Shown here: positions 10,645 through 23,026 of the stretch, one piece after another | How positions within the stretch are numbered: the stretch's first letter is position 1 | Layout of the letters: each line of letters opens with the position of its first letter | Assembly: GCA_977006965.1 (NCBI GenBank) | Contig: OZ345382.1 | Coordinates: forward strand, 558,001-622,000 | Direction of reading: 5' to 3' | DNA length: 64,000 bases | DNA from: Phymatolithon calcareum | Lineage: Eukaryota; Rhodophyta; Florideophyceae; Hapalidiales | Notes under the pieces: generated by a model | What the model was told of the DNA's origin: nothing | Seen by the model: only the letters and a program-made list of their open reading frames with translations | The model's database searches: none | Position numbers and translations under genes: made by a program

Positions 10645-11985
10645 CATGGGCAGCGGCACCTCTATTAGTGCCCAAGCCCGCTCCTGCAAACTTTCGATTG
10701 ACGCTCGGCTTGTGTCCTGTCAACTCCGCAACAGTAACTATGGCGTGGCCAATGCCACATATCGACTCTGAGCTCCTTGATCTGTCTGGAAGCAAGTACT
10801 TCGCAACAGTTGATTTTGTTTCCGGATATTGAGAGCTCCCGCTCGAAGAGTCATCTCAAACCTATCACAGTTTTCTGACACCCCGAGGCGTTTTTAAGCC
10901 CACACGAACCTTGCAAGGAGGAAAAAACAGTGCAGCGATTTTCCAGTTCCGTATTGAGCCATGTTTCATTGCACTTCGAGAGCACCTCAAAGCGTGGCTT
11001 GACGCCTTCCTACAACACGCGGTCACAGAATGGGAGGTTGTTGATATCTTCCAGGAACTCTTTGCTGCATGCCGAATGGTCAATCTATACATCTCAGTAC
11101 CCAAATCGGTGCTTTTCGCTACACTTATACGTTGGTATGGGCGAATAATCGACGGAGAAGGGGTCATATTCGACCCTCGACGACTTTCTTGACTACTTAA
11201 TGTGTCCGTACCAATAAAGGCAGCGGAACTAAGCCAATTCGTTTATTGCACGCAGTGGATGAACAGCAGTATCCCTGATTATACACGCCGAGTCGCTCTT
11301 CTTCGGGAAGTATTAGAAGAGGCGTATGCAACCTCAAGAAAACGCACGACGAAGTCCATTTCCGACACGAAACTTTCACAATTTTCATGGGGGCCAGCTC
11401 ACGAGAAAGCCTATCATGAGCTGCATGAAGCTCTAAAATCTCCAGTCAAACTGAGCCACCGTGATACTGGAAAATCATTATGCATATATACTGACGCCTC
11501 TGACTGATATTGGGCCGCAGTTGTTACGCAGTGTGCCAGAGACGATCTTGACAAGCCCGTTCTAGAGGAAACGCACGAACCGCTAGTGTTCCTTAGCGGA
11601 GAGTTCAAAGAGAAGGATGGAAGATATCGCTGGACAACGTTCGAGAAAGAGGCGTTTGCTATCTTCGATTTGTTTCAAAAATTGGATTACATGCTACTTT
11701 CGGAGGAAAACATTCACTTGTACACGGATCATCGGAATTTACTATTCGTTTTCAACCCAAATGTCAGAGAGCCCCCTCTGGGGAGCCACAAGATCTCTAA
11801 GGTTGAACGATGGGTCTGTACTTGGCAAAGTATCAATATGCGATCGAACACGTAGATGGCGAGAAAAGCGTCATGGCTGACATCAAGACTCGTTGGTTGC
11901 GCAGATACCGTGGGCAGCATTCAAGCGTCAAAAAGTTGGCATCTACCGACATTGTGGCTTCCCCAGAGGATGGAGATTTTTTATG

Positions 11986-12475
11986 ACCTAGTGTCTATTT
12001 TACGGAATTTTTCCCTCAATTGAGGGAAGAGATTCATTGAATTTTTTGCTAATGAAAGTTACTCGCTATCAAGCGCATCAACAGCGCCAAGCTCATAGAT
12101 GTCTTCAGCATGCTTAGTGAAGCAGTTCCTAACAGTAGAAATGTCGCAAATGTATATTGTGGCACTATCAAGCGTATTACATTGTGAGAACACTATGGTC
12201 GAGGTCTTGCATTTTCAAACTCTGCAGTTGTTTTGCACAACAAAAGTAGTCATCATGACCTCTAAATGTATCCTTTTACTTTTCTCATGGGTAACGTGGC
12301 GTTCAACACTGCTCTCGAATGCAAATGTACGCTCTGGCGCAACTGAACGTCGACAAGTAATGCGCGTGTCAAATGCTATCGATGAGTTGCTCTTCCGGCA
12401 CTTCACAAAACCTTCACTGCGTCATGTGCTGGTGACACTCTGCACGGTCACGAGAGAATAACAATTAGCTAACAA
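11986..12475. mobile_element. piggyBac-like short relic (MITE-like)
   Basis: It begins CCTAGTGTCTATTTTACGG and then TTTCCCTCAATTGAGGG, the same terminus as the large element at 54727-59473. It shares further internal similarity with that element: 12090-12130 matches 55200-55240, and 12225-12350 matches 57755-57890. It is much shorter than that element and lacks the transposase block. I cannot see a matching right inverted repeat, so the right boundary is approximate; an ACCTAG at 12474-12479 echoes the left flank. It sits between RNase H and integrase of Ty3-1. Confidence 0.55.
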
Positions 12476-13784
12476 CCTAGAAAATCGCCAGAAGAGTTAG
12501 ATGGCCCCTATGAACCATAGGCGCACTTGTTGAATGTCTGCAGAGTCAGTACTCACTAAGTATGAATCCACATATGCAATGAGCCTTGTAGCGGCATACG
12601 CGGCCATAAGACAGCACAGAACTACCATTCCGTAGGCCATCTCGCCTTCAAAATCTCTTTGACACAGTGTGCTTTCTGTGCTCATTCGTGGGATCGACAT
12701 AATCCTGACCGAGGTGACCAGCGGTACTGCGCAGCGTATATGTCGCCTAATTCACTTGATTTCACTCTACATGAAATCAACCGGAGGTATTCTGCCACCG
12801 GCATTCCTGTTTCGCAAGAAGAAGGGCCGGGGAGATACTTCTTCGGCCTGGTAGACCTCCAGATAGCGCCCTCAGCGCCGAACTCAACTCTTGCGATGAG
12901 GACGAGTCTCTGTCACTGTAGTCTCTTTTCGGCCCTTCTTCTCTGATATCCGAATTCAAGCTTGCCCCCCAAGACTGGCCTGATATCTTGCCACTGGTGC
13001 AGCGCATTTTGAATGAGTCCCCACTTGAGACACTAGGACGGAATAACGATGGATCCTGTCGTACTCCTCTACAAGGAGTGACCGGTCTCAAGCCGAATCG
13101 AAATGAGCTCAGCATTGAACTTCCGAGTTTAGGCCACTCTGTGTCTATTGATGCAGCGAGAGCATATGAAGTTACAGTGCTCAAAAACCTACAAGAAGCA
13201 CTTAACGCAATGCACAAAGGTGTTGCTGAGCGCTCTAAGAAAAACCGATCTCGCCAAAACGCTTCACATAACAAGAAAACCAAAGTTATTGTACCGAGTT
13301 TTTCCATCGGTGATTTTGTTCTCCTACGTTGGGCAAGAGACAAGGGACACAATTTGGAAAACCGATGGGTCGGCCCTCGCCGAATTATAGCGATTGTCAA
13401 TGAACTGATTAATGAGGTTGCTAAACTGGATGGATTAGATCCCATTCAGGCTCATGCCTCTTGGCTTTTACCTTACCGAGAAGGCCTTTCAGATGAAGAG
13501 AGCGATAATCTCAGACAGCAGTCCATTCATCTCGAGACAAAATACGAAGTGATAGACAAGCCATTGGACTTGCGCAAGATCGATGGAGAGTACTCTGTCC
13601 AGGTTCAGTGGCTGGGATTACCCTATCCAGAGGACTTTACTCTGCAAAGTTTGAGCTGCTTGCATGATGATACGCCTGATGTGCTTAAGGATTTCCTGCA
13701 TTCGTGTCCCAAGAAAAAAATGGCGCGAGAAGCATTGTCCATCATTACTGCTTGAAAACAGAAGTGGACTCAAGCAGAGGGCAC

Positions 13785-14177
13785 TGTAGACTATTATGCG
13801 TCTACGATGGACACAAGCACATAAGCCTACTGTCCTTCTTCTAAGATATTGTATTGCGTGCAAGATTTACTACGTACATTCTGACTACCGCAATTTCTGG
13901 GCACGTTCCTAATATGGATAGTAACATAAGTCTATGTAGTGTTACCTGATACGGTATCGACGTCCCATAGCAATATCCCAAACATAGCTGGTAGTTACAT
14001 GGCTACGTATTATAGTATTTAGAAACAGTATAAAACCTGGTTGCAGCCTCCCGAGCTGGAGAAGGCAGAGCAGCTAGAGCAACCATAACAACTACCTCAT
14101 GATCCGGGAGCAACAATAACTCTTGGAGATCCGAGGTGTCTGGCTGAGTTTGTAACAAGCTGCGAGACTCATCTACA
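13785..14177 (+). repeat. 3' LTR of Ty3-1
   Basis: 393 bp, TGTAG...CTACA, aligned end to end with 5486-5878. It follows a short purine-rich stretch (13770-13781) that could be the polypurine primer for plus-strand synthesis. Confidence 0.92.
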
Positions 14178-14779
14178 ACCTAAAAAACACTCCTCTATTC
14201 TTGTTAATATTCTAAACCAAGATGTCGATTCGTCTAAGACAAACGCTTCCGACCTCAGAAAGTAGAATCAAAAGATTCTTTGAAGACTAGCTAGCCTCTT
14301 CGGGGAATAAAGCAATCATTTCATCATCTTCACAGCCATCTATTCCGAATTCCAGTCTTTCCAGAGACGTTTAGTGAGATTTCGGGATATTTATGCTGAC
14401 GACATCTAAAAAGAGATGATTCGATCCGAAGTAGATTTCAAGTACTGCTTGGTGCAATACTGCCAGTATTGTACTGGTGTATGTCGGTATATGACAGGTA
14501 CAGAACCGCATAGGTCCACGCCGGTGCAATAATGCACAAAAGAGCGGTCCATAAGAATTTGCGAACTGAAACTGAAGCGGCACAAGAATGGAGGGCGAGG
14601 TCGGTTAACCAAGTGAAAGGCGTACGACAAGAAAGACCAGTCTAGGATAGGCAGTACAAATAGTAGCTTAGCCATCGCATCCATAATAAAGAAAAAGAGA
14701 GACACTTCACTCCAACAAAAACATATCATCTTCCTTCACGACAAGGAAGAACGGTGTACGTGCCAGTCTGCCTTGGTGT
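14178..14779. other. No recognisable gene
   Basis: Two overlapping minus-strand ORFs (70 and 107 codons) rich in Phe, Ser and Leu lack any motif. They look like chance. Confidence 0.35.
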
Positions 14780-14787
14780 GCTGAATG

Positions 14788-15167
14788 CAGGGATCCGGCC
14801 CAATAAATTGGTTTGAAATATATTGCAATATTGCGCGAACTCTCGGTATTGCAGAAAGTGTTAGTCAACTCAATGTATTGCAAGTCACATTGCATGACAT
14901 ATGCGTCAGCATTGTGCGCTACCACCTCTGATACGGAAGTGACGAAACTTAGTTGACCGGCTGCACGAATCATACCTTCATGATGAGTCCTCCATGGGTT
15001 GAAGACGTTGTTTTTCAATGGTATTGCAGGAAGCATCTAATTGCAATCTTTATTGCTCGTAGCCCTTATACTGCAATACTTACCGCACACGCGCGATTAA
15101 TATCAGTACGTATTGGGTATTGCGTTATTAACAGAAATACTCATGAATAGTCTTGCGAGCACCCCTG
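14788..15167. mobile_element. Non-autonomous hAT-type element (380 bp)
   Basis: The left end is CAGGGATCCGG and the right end, read inward, is CAGGGGTGCTCGC, the CAGGG termini typical of hAT transposons. The flanking 8-mers GCTGAATG (14780-14787) and GCCGAATG (15168-15175) match at 7 of 8 positions, the target-duplication length of hAT elements. The interior is AT-rich, with many copies of TATTGCAAT-like words, and has no coding sequence. It would need a transposase in trans. Confidence 0.75.
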
Positions 15168-15175
15168 GCCGAATG

Positions 15176-15660
15176 ACAAAGTTTGAATCAACTCAGCTGG
15201 TCTAAAAGGGCTCCTTCCAATCAAAAACCGAGACCGTAAGCATCGTTTATTGAACAATACTTACATCTTCCTGTTCTGTAATGCCACTTAGGCTGGAGAA
15301 GAATCCTTTCGGTAGCTGCGGAAGGACGCTTCCCGAAAGGGAAACGTAGCAGGCAGAGATGACGCTAGGGACACTATAAGTTTCTTCATTACACTTCAAT
15401 ATATGGCATGGAACTGCGACAGTATACCGAATACTACCATGATCATCTGCAATGATCTGGGTTATGCCAGCGTGGGACTCACAGAAACCCATTGGATAGA
15501 ACTCTGACCCGAATGCCATCTACTGCAGAGCGCTACTCTGGTTGCAGTATCACTCTCTCGCCGAGAGCGAGAAAGGCCTTCGCGCACTCGGGATCTATCA
15601 GAAGCCGCATCGTTTTCGCCCGCCTCCGCGGCTGGCCGTTCAAACTTTTCGTAATCTGTA
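15176..15660. other. No recognisable gene
   Basis: A 90-codon minus-strand ORF (15247-15519) has plausible composition but no motif or neighbour to support it. Confidence 0.25.
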
Positions 15661-15897
15661 CCTAAGTACAGCACAAAGGACGAGCGCAACCTGGTCGAAA
15701 GAATCTTGCAGAATATCTCGCAGCGAGATGCCAGCATCTTGCTCGCTGACTTTAAGACTAGACTTCGAGGACATATGGAAAAATTTGTGTGGAAGTGGTG
15801 CGCTCACAAAAGAGTCGATGATGCGGGAAGAAGTCTCGAGAAGCTTCTGTCCAGACGCAAGCTCAGGGAGATGTTAAATTCTCTATTCAGCCCGTAA
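15661..15897 (+). CDS. Unrecognised coding fragment
   Basis: An open frame of about 75 codons, starting after an in-frame stop near 15655 and ending at a stop at 15895-15897. It reads as a charged helical protein (KDERNLVERILQ, DASILLADFKTRLR, SLEKLLSRRKL). The composition looks like genuine coding sequence, and the frame upstream of the stop is also Arg/Ser/Ala-rich and open. An ATG lies within it at 15706. No family is recognised. It may be an exon or a decayed gene. Confidence 0.3.
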   Translation, partial: PKYSTKDERNLVERILQNISQRDASILLADFKTRLRGHMEKFVWKWCAHKRVDDAGRSLEKLLSRRKLREMLNSLFSP

Positions 15898-17850
15898 AGA
15901 GGAGAACCCCATGTCCGTACATCAACAAGGTGCCGACCGCGGCCCCGTCACAGGTTGAATACAAACTTGTGTCTGAGAGATGGTCCTCATCGGTCAAGTT
16001 TTGTGAAGTAGCATAGGGTCCCAGTATGCGGCGCTTCGGACGTGGTAGATATGTCAATGGCCCCGTCGAAGCCTTTTTCGAACATCGGATCTCGTCCACA
16101 AGCACTGAACCTGAGAAGGACGTCAGCGCACTACTCTTTGGCGGCGAACAAGAAGGACAGAATCGGACGAAAAAAGTTCATCGCGAGAATAAGTGCGTGT
16201 AATGCAGCAACTTAAAACGAGCCGGCTAGTTCGTAAATCCAGTCTACAGACACGAAAAACACGACCAAATGAACAATACTCCAGAACACTAGGAATTAGT
16301 TTCGTCACTCAAGTTGGTATGAAACAAGAAAACTTCTATCCTAGAACACAGAAATCTAGCTAGTAACTTCAGAGGTGAAGCGTATGTCAAACAAACGTAT
16401 CAACAAGTTGCAGATAGAAACGAATCGTGCAGGAACAGTCCTGGCGGTTCAAGGGTGGATAGTCCGAGAACTCTTACAATCTCGGTTGCCGCACTTCTTG
16501 TAAAGAACCTTATGTGGGGCGATAGATAGCTATCGTGGCAGGATAGTAAGCCTATTGCCGGTCTGGTCCTTCTGCTCTTTCTGGAGAACTTTGTGCACGG
16601 ACGGTGCCTTTGAGCCAGGAAAGCAAAACTTTCCAATGTTATAACCGCGCTAAACGACTATCGAAAAGTCCCGAGTCCAAGGTCTCGACGCCGGACCGTC
16701 GGCCCCAAGAGGGTCACAACTCCTCAAGAGTTTTTGCTCAGGTGCGAGATACTTCCAAAGCAAAGAGAAAGAGCAGACAATCAACAGACGATGTTTGTCA
16801 CAGGCGCACAAGAAAATAAGCAAAAGGGGCAGTCGTCATGTGCGCGTAATGAGTTGTGAGCAACCAACCGTTAAGGAACAAAGCAGATTAGGCAAGATGA
16901 GTTTACTCCAAAATCGGTTACGCTAAGGTACCTCCCCTCTCTCTCCGAGGCGGCGCTCGAAAAGAGGGAAGCTCTATATATCTACCGAAATGTCTACTGA
17001 TATAGCCCTTACGGAGCTAGAAACTTTGCGGTGGAAGGAGAAAACCAACACACGCATTTCTATAATCCTATTGCATCAGCAGTGTGCATCGTGCCAATAA
17101 GAGGCTCTATGAAGACATGAAATGATGCATAATTGCCCAAGCACGGTAAGACCTGTACCATCCTCTTACACACATAGTGCATATTTGCACTGATGCGTAT
17201 CGATATTGTAAACATGACGCAGTAGAAGGTCACTCTTGCAGCATTGGGGTGAATTTCCGGCGTCAATGGCATGGTTAGGGTACAGCATTGCGAAAGCTAT
17301 GCACATATGCGTCTGGAAGAATGCAAAGTACTGGATGACTGCTGCTACCATAAGTTATAAAATGTTTTTGCCCGAGAAGTAATTGAAAATCGTGCCGAAA
17401 AAATGGTAATTCCACGTCGAGGCCGGTCACATCTTGCCTCGTATATCTAATAACATATTAATCTACTGAATGCGAAATATTTCAATGCTTCCATTGAAAC
17501 TTCGGGCGGAAATAAAATATTTCGTAGGTCTTACTTCAAACCTTTGATATGATTCAGAATCTCGAACATATGACCTGCAATCTAGTTCTGACTCACTAAC
17601 ATTAATTATGATTTCCTTGTCAATTGCGGGCGGCTCTAAAATTTAGTACTTCGAGTTCTAGTCTCCGTAAATATAGATGGAGTAATCTGGAGCTCACATT
17701 TGAGAGTATTGACTAACAGCTGACCGAATCCAGATTAAATGGACTAATTAAAGTGGCATTATGCCCGAATTATCGACTTCGGCTGAAAATTGTGTATATA
17801 AACCGTCTGTACCTTAGCGAAGACCGAGCATCAACCCCAAGCCCGATAGA
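15898..17850. other. No recognisable gene
   Basis: ORFs of 60-78 codons on both strands, none with a motif. I found no repeat or transposon terminus. Confidence 0.35.
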
Positions 17851-17879
17851 CAACTCAAAGGAAGGTTTTTTTCTCGCTT

Positions 17880-18560
17880 TCGTCGGAAACTTCACCCCAT
17901 CGGCTGTATCTTTGGTACCACAGTGCAGCCCTGGGAACAGATTCGTCCGTTTACGACGTCGATTCCAATTGGGAGCGTCTTACGCGCGCGATAAAAAGCA
18001 GAACTGTAGTGCTCCCACACGTGAAACATGCTCTGCGCGGAAAACACTGGGAATCGCCGGCATATGCTCTTGAGATTCTCAGAAGACATGAAAGTAAAGA
18101 TCCTTACATTTGCGAGGCCGATGTCGTCAAGGTACAAGCGCAAGAAATCTATCATCTGAAAACGTTGGTACAGAATGCGCTCGAATGTGACAGGTCAGTT
18201 CATTAGGTCGAAGGGCATGAAATCGAACTGAAATGTTCCATACTTGGACACGAACGTCCACTTCTCCTTACTTGCATCGGAAAATTTTAACGGCCGAAAC
18301 AGATTACATAGTAAACGGTAGAAAACAAGGTACTTTCTGAGAGATCCTCGATAATTTCATCAAGAGGTAGCAGTGGGTACTTATCAGGAGTCATCAAGAT
18401 GTTACATTTTCTGAAATTAAACCGTAGATTTCGGTACTTCAATTATTCCTGGCCTTCCGATTGAATATTCAACGTTCTGTGAGTATTTTCTCGTTGATCC
18501 GAGTCGACGTTGGTAGAGAGACAGTCAAAATTGTCTTAATTTATCTTCGAGGGTTTGGAT
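17880..18560 (-). pseudogene. Ty3/gypsy reverse transcriptase remnant
   Basis: Read on the minus strand across several frames, the RT landmarks appear in order. 'MTPDKYPLLPLDEI' is near 18390-18345, the equivalent of the '..T.PD.YPLPRIDEL' block. 'SKYGTFQFDFMPFDLMN' is near 18250-18200, the '..G.YEF.VMPFGL.NAP' block with a stop in place of the Ala. The catalytic YLDD (RLYLDDIGLANVRI) is near 18140-18105. Similarity fades toward 17880. Frames change at least twice, so it is long dead. It is distinct from the chromodomain piece at 19.6-20.9 kb. No LTR was found. Confidence 0.65.
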
Positions 18561-18569
18561 TTAAAGGAA

Positions 18570-19560
18570 CATGTTGTCGAAGTGAGAGGAGACAACATGT
18601 TTTGGTTCACACAGGGCGAAGCTACTGATAGTCGAAATTTGGTGCGTAGACGCACAATACTGCCGGAGTGTAATGAACGGCATTCACAGTCAAATTGAGA
18701 ACATAGCGACCAATGGGGATAGTGCAAGATTGGCACGCGTAAGAAATTGGGCGCAACATCTTGACGGCGATCATTGCCGCACGTTGAACATATGGATGCA
18801 GCGTAGACAAGTGCATATTGATGAAGACGAGCCAGTTTACATTAGATGTAACTAAGGCAAATAGTCACAATATTAGAACAAAGCTGGTTGATGAACTTGC
18901 CTCGTGCAGATATCGATACGTCTAATTGTAGAGAACGGATTGGAGCAGTAACGCAACTGGTAGAAAAACCTAAGGCTGGAAACTGTAAGTTCCTAAAAGA
19001 TTGCTCTTCAGAGCTCTATTTCGTTTCGCGTACATTGATAGACTCCGTCGGATCATTTACTATAAAGGAAGCTGGTTTTCGCCTCCCACTAGCAGTAAAC
19101 TACTGTAGAGCGTGCACTTTCAACTGTCGAACACATTTTCCTTTCTGGAGGCAACGTCCGCACTCCGGTACGTTTCGGATTCTCAGGAAATTTCATGTTC
19201 TAGGTGTTTCCTGCGCAGTACTGAGTAGAGTCTCCGTTCGCGATTTAGCTGTACTACTTTCTTTGCTCATGTTTTAGCCGTCTTTACCTTCGCGAAAGAC
19301 ACCTTTTGCCTGCACGCTCATAAACGACCCAGTTAGCTATTTTCAGACTCGGGCTGCTTCAAAAGTATATAGATTTTTTTCTTTTCGAATGCGCCGGCGA
19401 CTGCGGTTCGCTTGCCGCACGGCTTGTTCGATATTTGACTCCTTGGTGGCCTCATTTGCGCTGCAGATCTCCGAGACTCAGATTTGACCGAAGAAGAAGG
19501 CTCTTCGATTTTTCTACGCTGTGCGCGAAGTATCCTCATAAAAATATTTCCAATATCATT
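18570..19560. other. No recognisable gene; possibly decayed retroelement
   Basis: The stretch lies between two minus-strand Ty3 fragments. The 129-codon plus-strand ORF at 18888-19277 has no motif. I cannot assign the sequence. Confidence 0.3.
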
Positions 19561-19572
19561 TTTCTAACTATA

Positions 19573-20911
19573 CTATATGAAGCATTTACTTCTATTTCCT
19601 TCTTCGTAGACGAAATCCCTTGTTTCATGCCATTCTGCAGCGCGAGTCGCCATGCCTTTCGTAGACTTACAGAATTGGTTTCCTTTTCCGCTCTTTCTAT
19701 TCTTAAGTATTGAATCTACGACATACTCATTTCCATCAACTGCTGGTGTTCGATTTTTTATTTTCGTAATATGAGAAGAAATATCAGCTGGCAGCCAAAA
19801 ATATGGCCTGACAGGAATGATATGTACGACACCATGAATTTGAAAATTACTTGGTAGCATTAACCTAACGGAATACCTTCTCGACAAAAACGATCGTAAT
19901 CGAATTGCCGGGAGCGTATCGGATTATTTCGATTTTGAACCATTTTTACATAGACTCTTATTTATCCATTAATTATCACCAGTGTGATGAATGTGTGACT
20001 TATCAGACGTTTTCCGTTTGAGCACTTTGGCGAGCCGTTTAAACCTGACACAACTTGTTTTCATACTGACGAGATTCTCTCATTCGATTCTTAATATCGT
20101 GTACAGTCTCTAGATGACAGTCCATTCCTCTCAATATGCCAGTTGGGGACTTCTGCTTCCCTTATCGATTGACGTCAAAGAAAGAATAACCTAGATCATT
20201 ACCATGCGCTGAATTGTACGTAAAATTCAGCTGATTTTCGAAATGATTGAATTTATCTTCGATGATAGGAAGCTTTTGCCAAGTTTCGGCCACGTCCTCA
20301 AGACTTCCACCTTCTTTGGCTTCAAGCGATGACCATTCTTACCAATAAGTAGTCCAGAGAATTCAATTTCATTTTTCCTATACTCGCACTCTTTGCATGA
20401 AACTTAAAGCCCGTTTTCCTTTGAACGAGATTTCAATACTTCAACAAGTTTAAAAATGTAATGATTCATCTTTTCTGAAAATAAGATAGTCCACTTTTTC
20501 GTGAACGACAAGAAGATCATCTATAGAGTCATAGAAAGTATTGCTCATCAATGACCGAAATCACTCGATGCATTGCAAAGCCCCGTTACCACGACTAAGT
20601 ACTAGAATTTCTAATAATTAGTGTTGAGATCTGCTATCGCAATAACATGAGGGAGCAGTAGTACCTGATGAGAACACATATTGAAATCGAGCTCTTTTAA
20701 TGCAGATCCTCCTGCAATCATATCAAGTATCGCATCCGCTCTTTCCAACTGCGCTTTGAAAGGATTTGTTATAAGACTCAAAGCTCGACAATCTAAAATA
20801 GCACTGACGGCCTTATTCTTATCCTTAAAAAGCAAAGAGACGTTCCGAAATGAAGAGGGCACGAAATTGATCTAGTTTTTAGCACACGATTTCCCTAGAG
20901 AGTAGGCTCAT
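19573..20911 (-). pseudogene. Internally deleted Ty3/gypsy chromovirus remnant
   Basis: On the minus strand, 20862-20611 reads as an RT N-terminal part (LDCRALSLITNPFKAQLER then DAILDMIAGG and LDFNMCSHQ, matching the 'D.RALN..T', 'R.D.LLD.L' and 'LD..SGYHQ' blocks). A degenerate 'GLCNASSDF' (the 'GL.NAP.TF' block) is near 20580. RT similarity fades by 20270. Then 19887-19573 encodes the integrase tail (LMLPSNFQIHGVVHI, like 'LP....IH.VFHVS') joined to a chromodomain (EYVVDSILKNR...). The RT C-terminus, RNase H and most of integrase are missing between them. Confidence 0.7.
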
Positions 20912-22480
20912 TTTGGACTTTTATTTGTCCATTTCCGATGACGGGAATTCGGTTTTTCCCCCTTTATAGATTTTTTGATGTCGTATGAAAGTAAAGATGA
21001 GGGGGGAACGAAAGTGTGCAATTATTGTGTTTCAAATGAGGTTGTAACCTGTGGGAAGGCCTTGAAAACTGGATATGTTCGTCTTAGCGTCATCGATAAA
21101 CAGTACCAAAACCACATACTGCAGATGTGTGATAAGAAAATCAGATAATACCAAGCTGGCAACGGTGCGGACACATTTCGTGTTGAAGATCTGCAAGTGC
21201 GCCATAAACCGCTCTTTAATCGAATACTGTATATGCACAAAAGCATTTAGAGAGAAACATACGTGTCGTCCACAACAATTGCGCGGTGCACAAGAATCAG
21301 ATGCCCAGCGAGTACTCTCTTTTTTCGCTCTCCTCATCTGGGAGACCAAAATTTGCTTTCCTCCACTAAGCGCCTCTAATTGTTTTCGGACACTTCTTCA
21401 ATTTTGGAAAATCAATCCCCCCCCGGGAATGACTCAATCCTGTCCGTCGCCCTTAAATTTTGAGCCAGTTTTCAGCGCGGACGACTTCATGCGTCAGGCC
21501 CTTCACGCAGCTCGATAAGCACAGTCATGATATTGAGCTGCCAGAACCGCGGACTGGTGCAACGCAAATTTCTATAACGCGAACTTGCTTCAACATATAC
21601 TCGCGCTCCTTCCGGCTGGACGCGAACACAAGCCGGTTATCTGAAGTCATCATTGTAGGCTCTGCAGTTCCGATGCGAACTGCTGCAAGGATAAGAAGTG
21701 AGGCCTTGACACGTCATCGAGTTTCAAGGGCTATATCGTGTACGCTACTGATGCATCATAGTCAACCTTAGAAAGCATTTTAGAGTATTCCATATCGGAT
21801 TTTTCGCAGATTTTTCGCAGATTGCCCAGACATACCTAAATGAACAAAGTACCTTCACCTCGCAGTAACCGTATTAGAAGTAAAAGTATGTGTTCCAATA
21901 CGAAGTTATGAGCCTATGACAAATTCAGAAGATTTCTGCACTGTCCTGTTTACCGAGCGTTTCACTTAGAAGCTTCCCTGTACAACTTCATTCGCTTTAC
22001 TGCTGCTCCTTTGAAAACTCTTGAGAGAATGCATTCGTAGTCTTTCCAGGGAATTCACTTATTGATCGCATAAATCGAATCTTTTCAAGTTCATGCTGCG
22101 GCTCAGCAGAAAAATCTACTCTCTTCAGGTCATGCTGATCACTAGTTTTACGTGGTCTACCTAGTTCCTGGTTGTCTCTCTCCCTCGGATCAGCTAGTCG
22201 GATTCCAGAAGGGGCTATATAGGAATGTCCTATTTTTCTATCTTAGCTTAGGCGCAGAAAGATCGTAAACTCTTCTTCCCTAGATGATTCTGCAAAGTTC
22301 TACTGTTCTTCTAGATCCATCTAGAAAGTTAGAATGTGTTTCTATAGCCTTCGAAAAAATTTCATACAGAGTATTTCAGAATTTCTGGTGAAGAAATGCG
22401 GTAAATTATATTACAGTTTTCTTCAATTCAGAATGCCTCCACTTGCGAGACACTACTCATCATCACTCATCCTATGTATC
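20912..22480. other. Unassigned; weak coding-like remnant
   Basis: Both strands of 21030-21520 hold overlapping ORFs of over 100 codons. The minus-strand reading contains an 'FIDDAK' that is not sufficient to call reverse transcriptase. The rest is AT-rich with no recognisable feature. Confidence 0.3.
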
Positions 22481-22489
22481 GTTTGACAG

Positions 22490-22740
22490 GTGCAGGCAGT
22501 CTATTGGACATGTCATCGTTCCCATTTTTTCAATTTCACATTTTCCCTGTCGGGAAATATTCGTTGATCGGGCCGAACAGTCCCAAATATTTCCAATACA
22601 ATACGTGCTCTTTTGGAATTTGAACTTGAAGGAAGCAGTAGAAGTAAAATATCAGAACTGCAGCTTTTCTATTGGACGTACTCTCGCTCCCAATTTCTGG
22701 GTGGGAACTATTCGTTCATCGGGTCTAAGACTGTGCGGGA
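22490..22740 (+). repeat. Diverged direct repeat, period about 155-165 bp
   Basis: The words TCTATTGGAC, CTCCCA/TTCCCA and GGGAA.TATTCGTT.ATCGGG appear in the same order near 22500-22580 and again near 22665-22725. This indicates an old tandem duplication that ends at the copia LTR. Confidence 0.5.
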
Positions 22741-22742
22741 GC

Positions 22743-23026
22743 TGTACTAGGTAGAGCGACCTGTACGCGTAGTAGCGAGAACCTGTGTCGAAGGGCTCGG
22801 TTGGAAGACAGCGAGCGCGCGCGCAGATAGAGAGTGTAAAGGGTACGAAGACAACCAGACATTTGTCGAATTGTTCTGTCTGGTCTCCCTCTTTTATTGC
22901 TGGCCAAGAGCCACGAGATTATAATTGTAGATGTGGAAGCATGATATTGGACACTATAGTGACCGATTCTTGACGAGAGAATGCAATCAGGGAGTTGGTG
23001 CTACACGTGTAGACAGTATGATGCCA
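22743..23026 (-). repeat. 3' LTR of the copia element
   Basis: 284 bp, about 80% identical to 29067-29350 by eye. On the plus strand it runs from TGTACTAGG to GATGCCA. Confidence 0.88.

Larger units (their letters stand above)
7377..13755 (+). pseudogene. pol: Ty3-1 pol: RT, RNase H, integrase, chromodomain (interrupted)
   Basis: The RT N-terminus runs from 7377 to 7764 and resumes at 10651 in the frame that the LINE interrupted (QTW before the insertion, AAAPLLVPKP after it). The 'SATVTMAWPMPHI' and 'YFATVDFVSGY' blocks follow. The conserved Trp after SGY is a UGA. RNase H follows at 11202-11855 (TDASD near 11495, ending in a UGA; TDHRNL near 11725). After the relic at 11986, the integrase Cys pair (C-x2-C in CAFCAHSWD) is near 12665. 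The last intact ORF, 12988-13755, carries the integrase C-terminus (FSIGDFVLLRWA) and a C-terminal chromodomain (YEVIDKPLDLR..., QVQWLGLP). The chromodomain would guide insertion to particular chromatin. Multiple stops and frameshifts make it non-functional. Confidence 0.85.
5486..14177 (+). mobile_element. Ty3/gypsy chromovirus-type LTR retrotransposon (element Ty3-1), with nested insertions
   Basis: Two 393-bp LTRs (5486-5878 and 13785-14177) of high identity both begin TGTAG and end CTACA. The order between them is gag-protease, reverse transcriptase, RNase H, integrase, chromodomain, which is diagnostic of Ty3/gypsy chromoviruses. The four bases outside the LTRs are ACCC and ACCT, a near-match to a 4-bp target duplication. 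A minus-strand LINE (7765-10644) interrupts the RT. A short piggyBac-like relic (about 11986-12475) lies between RNase H and integrase. The gag-protease frame is intact. Pol has several stops, so the element is not autonomous. Confidence 0.92.

Noticed and set aside
11991-12474. Solo LTR (TGTC...AACA with ACCTAG on both sides)
   Set aside because: The left end and interior match the piggyBac-like element at 54727-59473, whose right end is an inverted copy of that terminus, so a TIR relic fits better. The right boundary remains uncertain.
21030-21520. Reverse transcriptase or integrase fragment on the minus strand (FIDDAK)
   Set aside because: A single DD-containing word without any flanking family block; both strands are open by chance.
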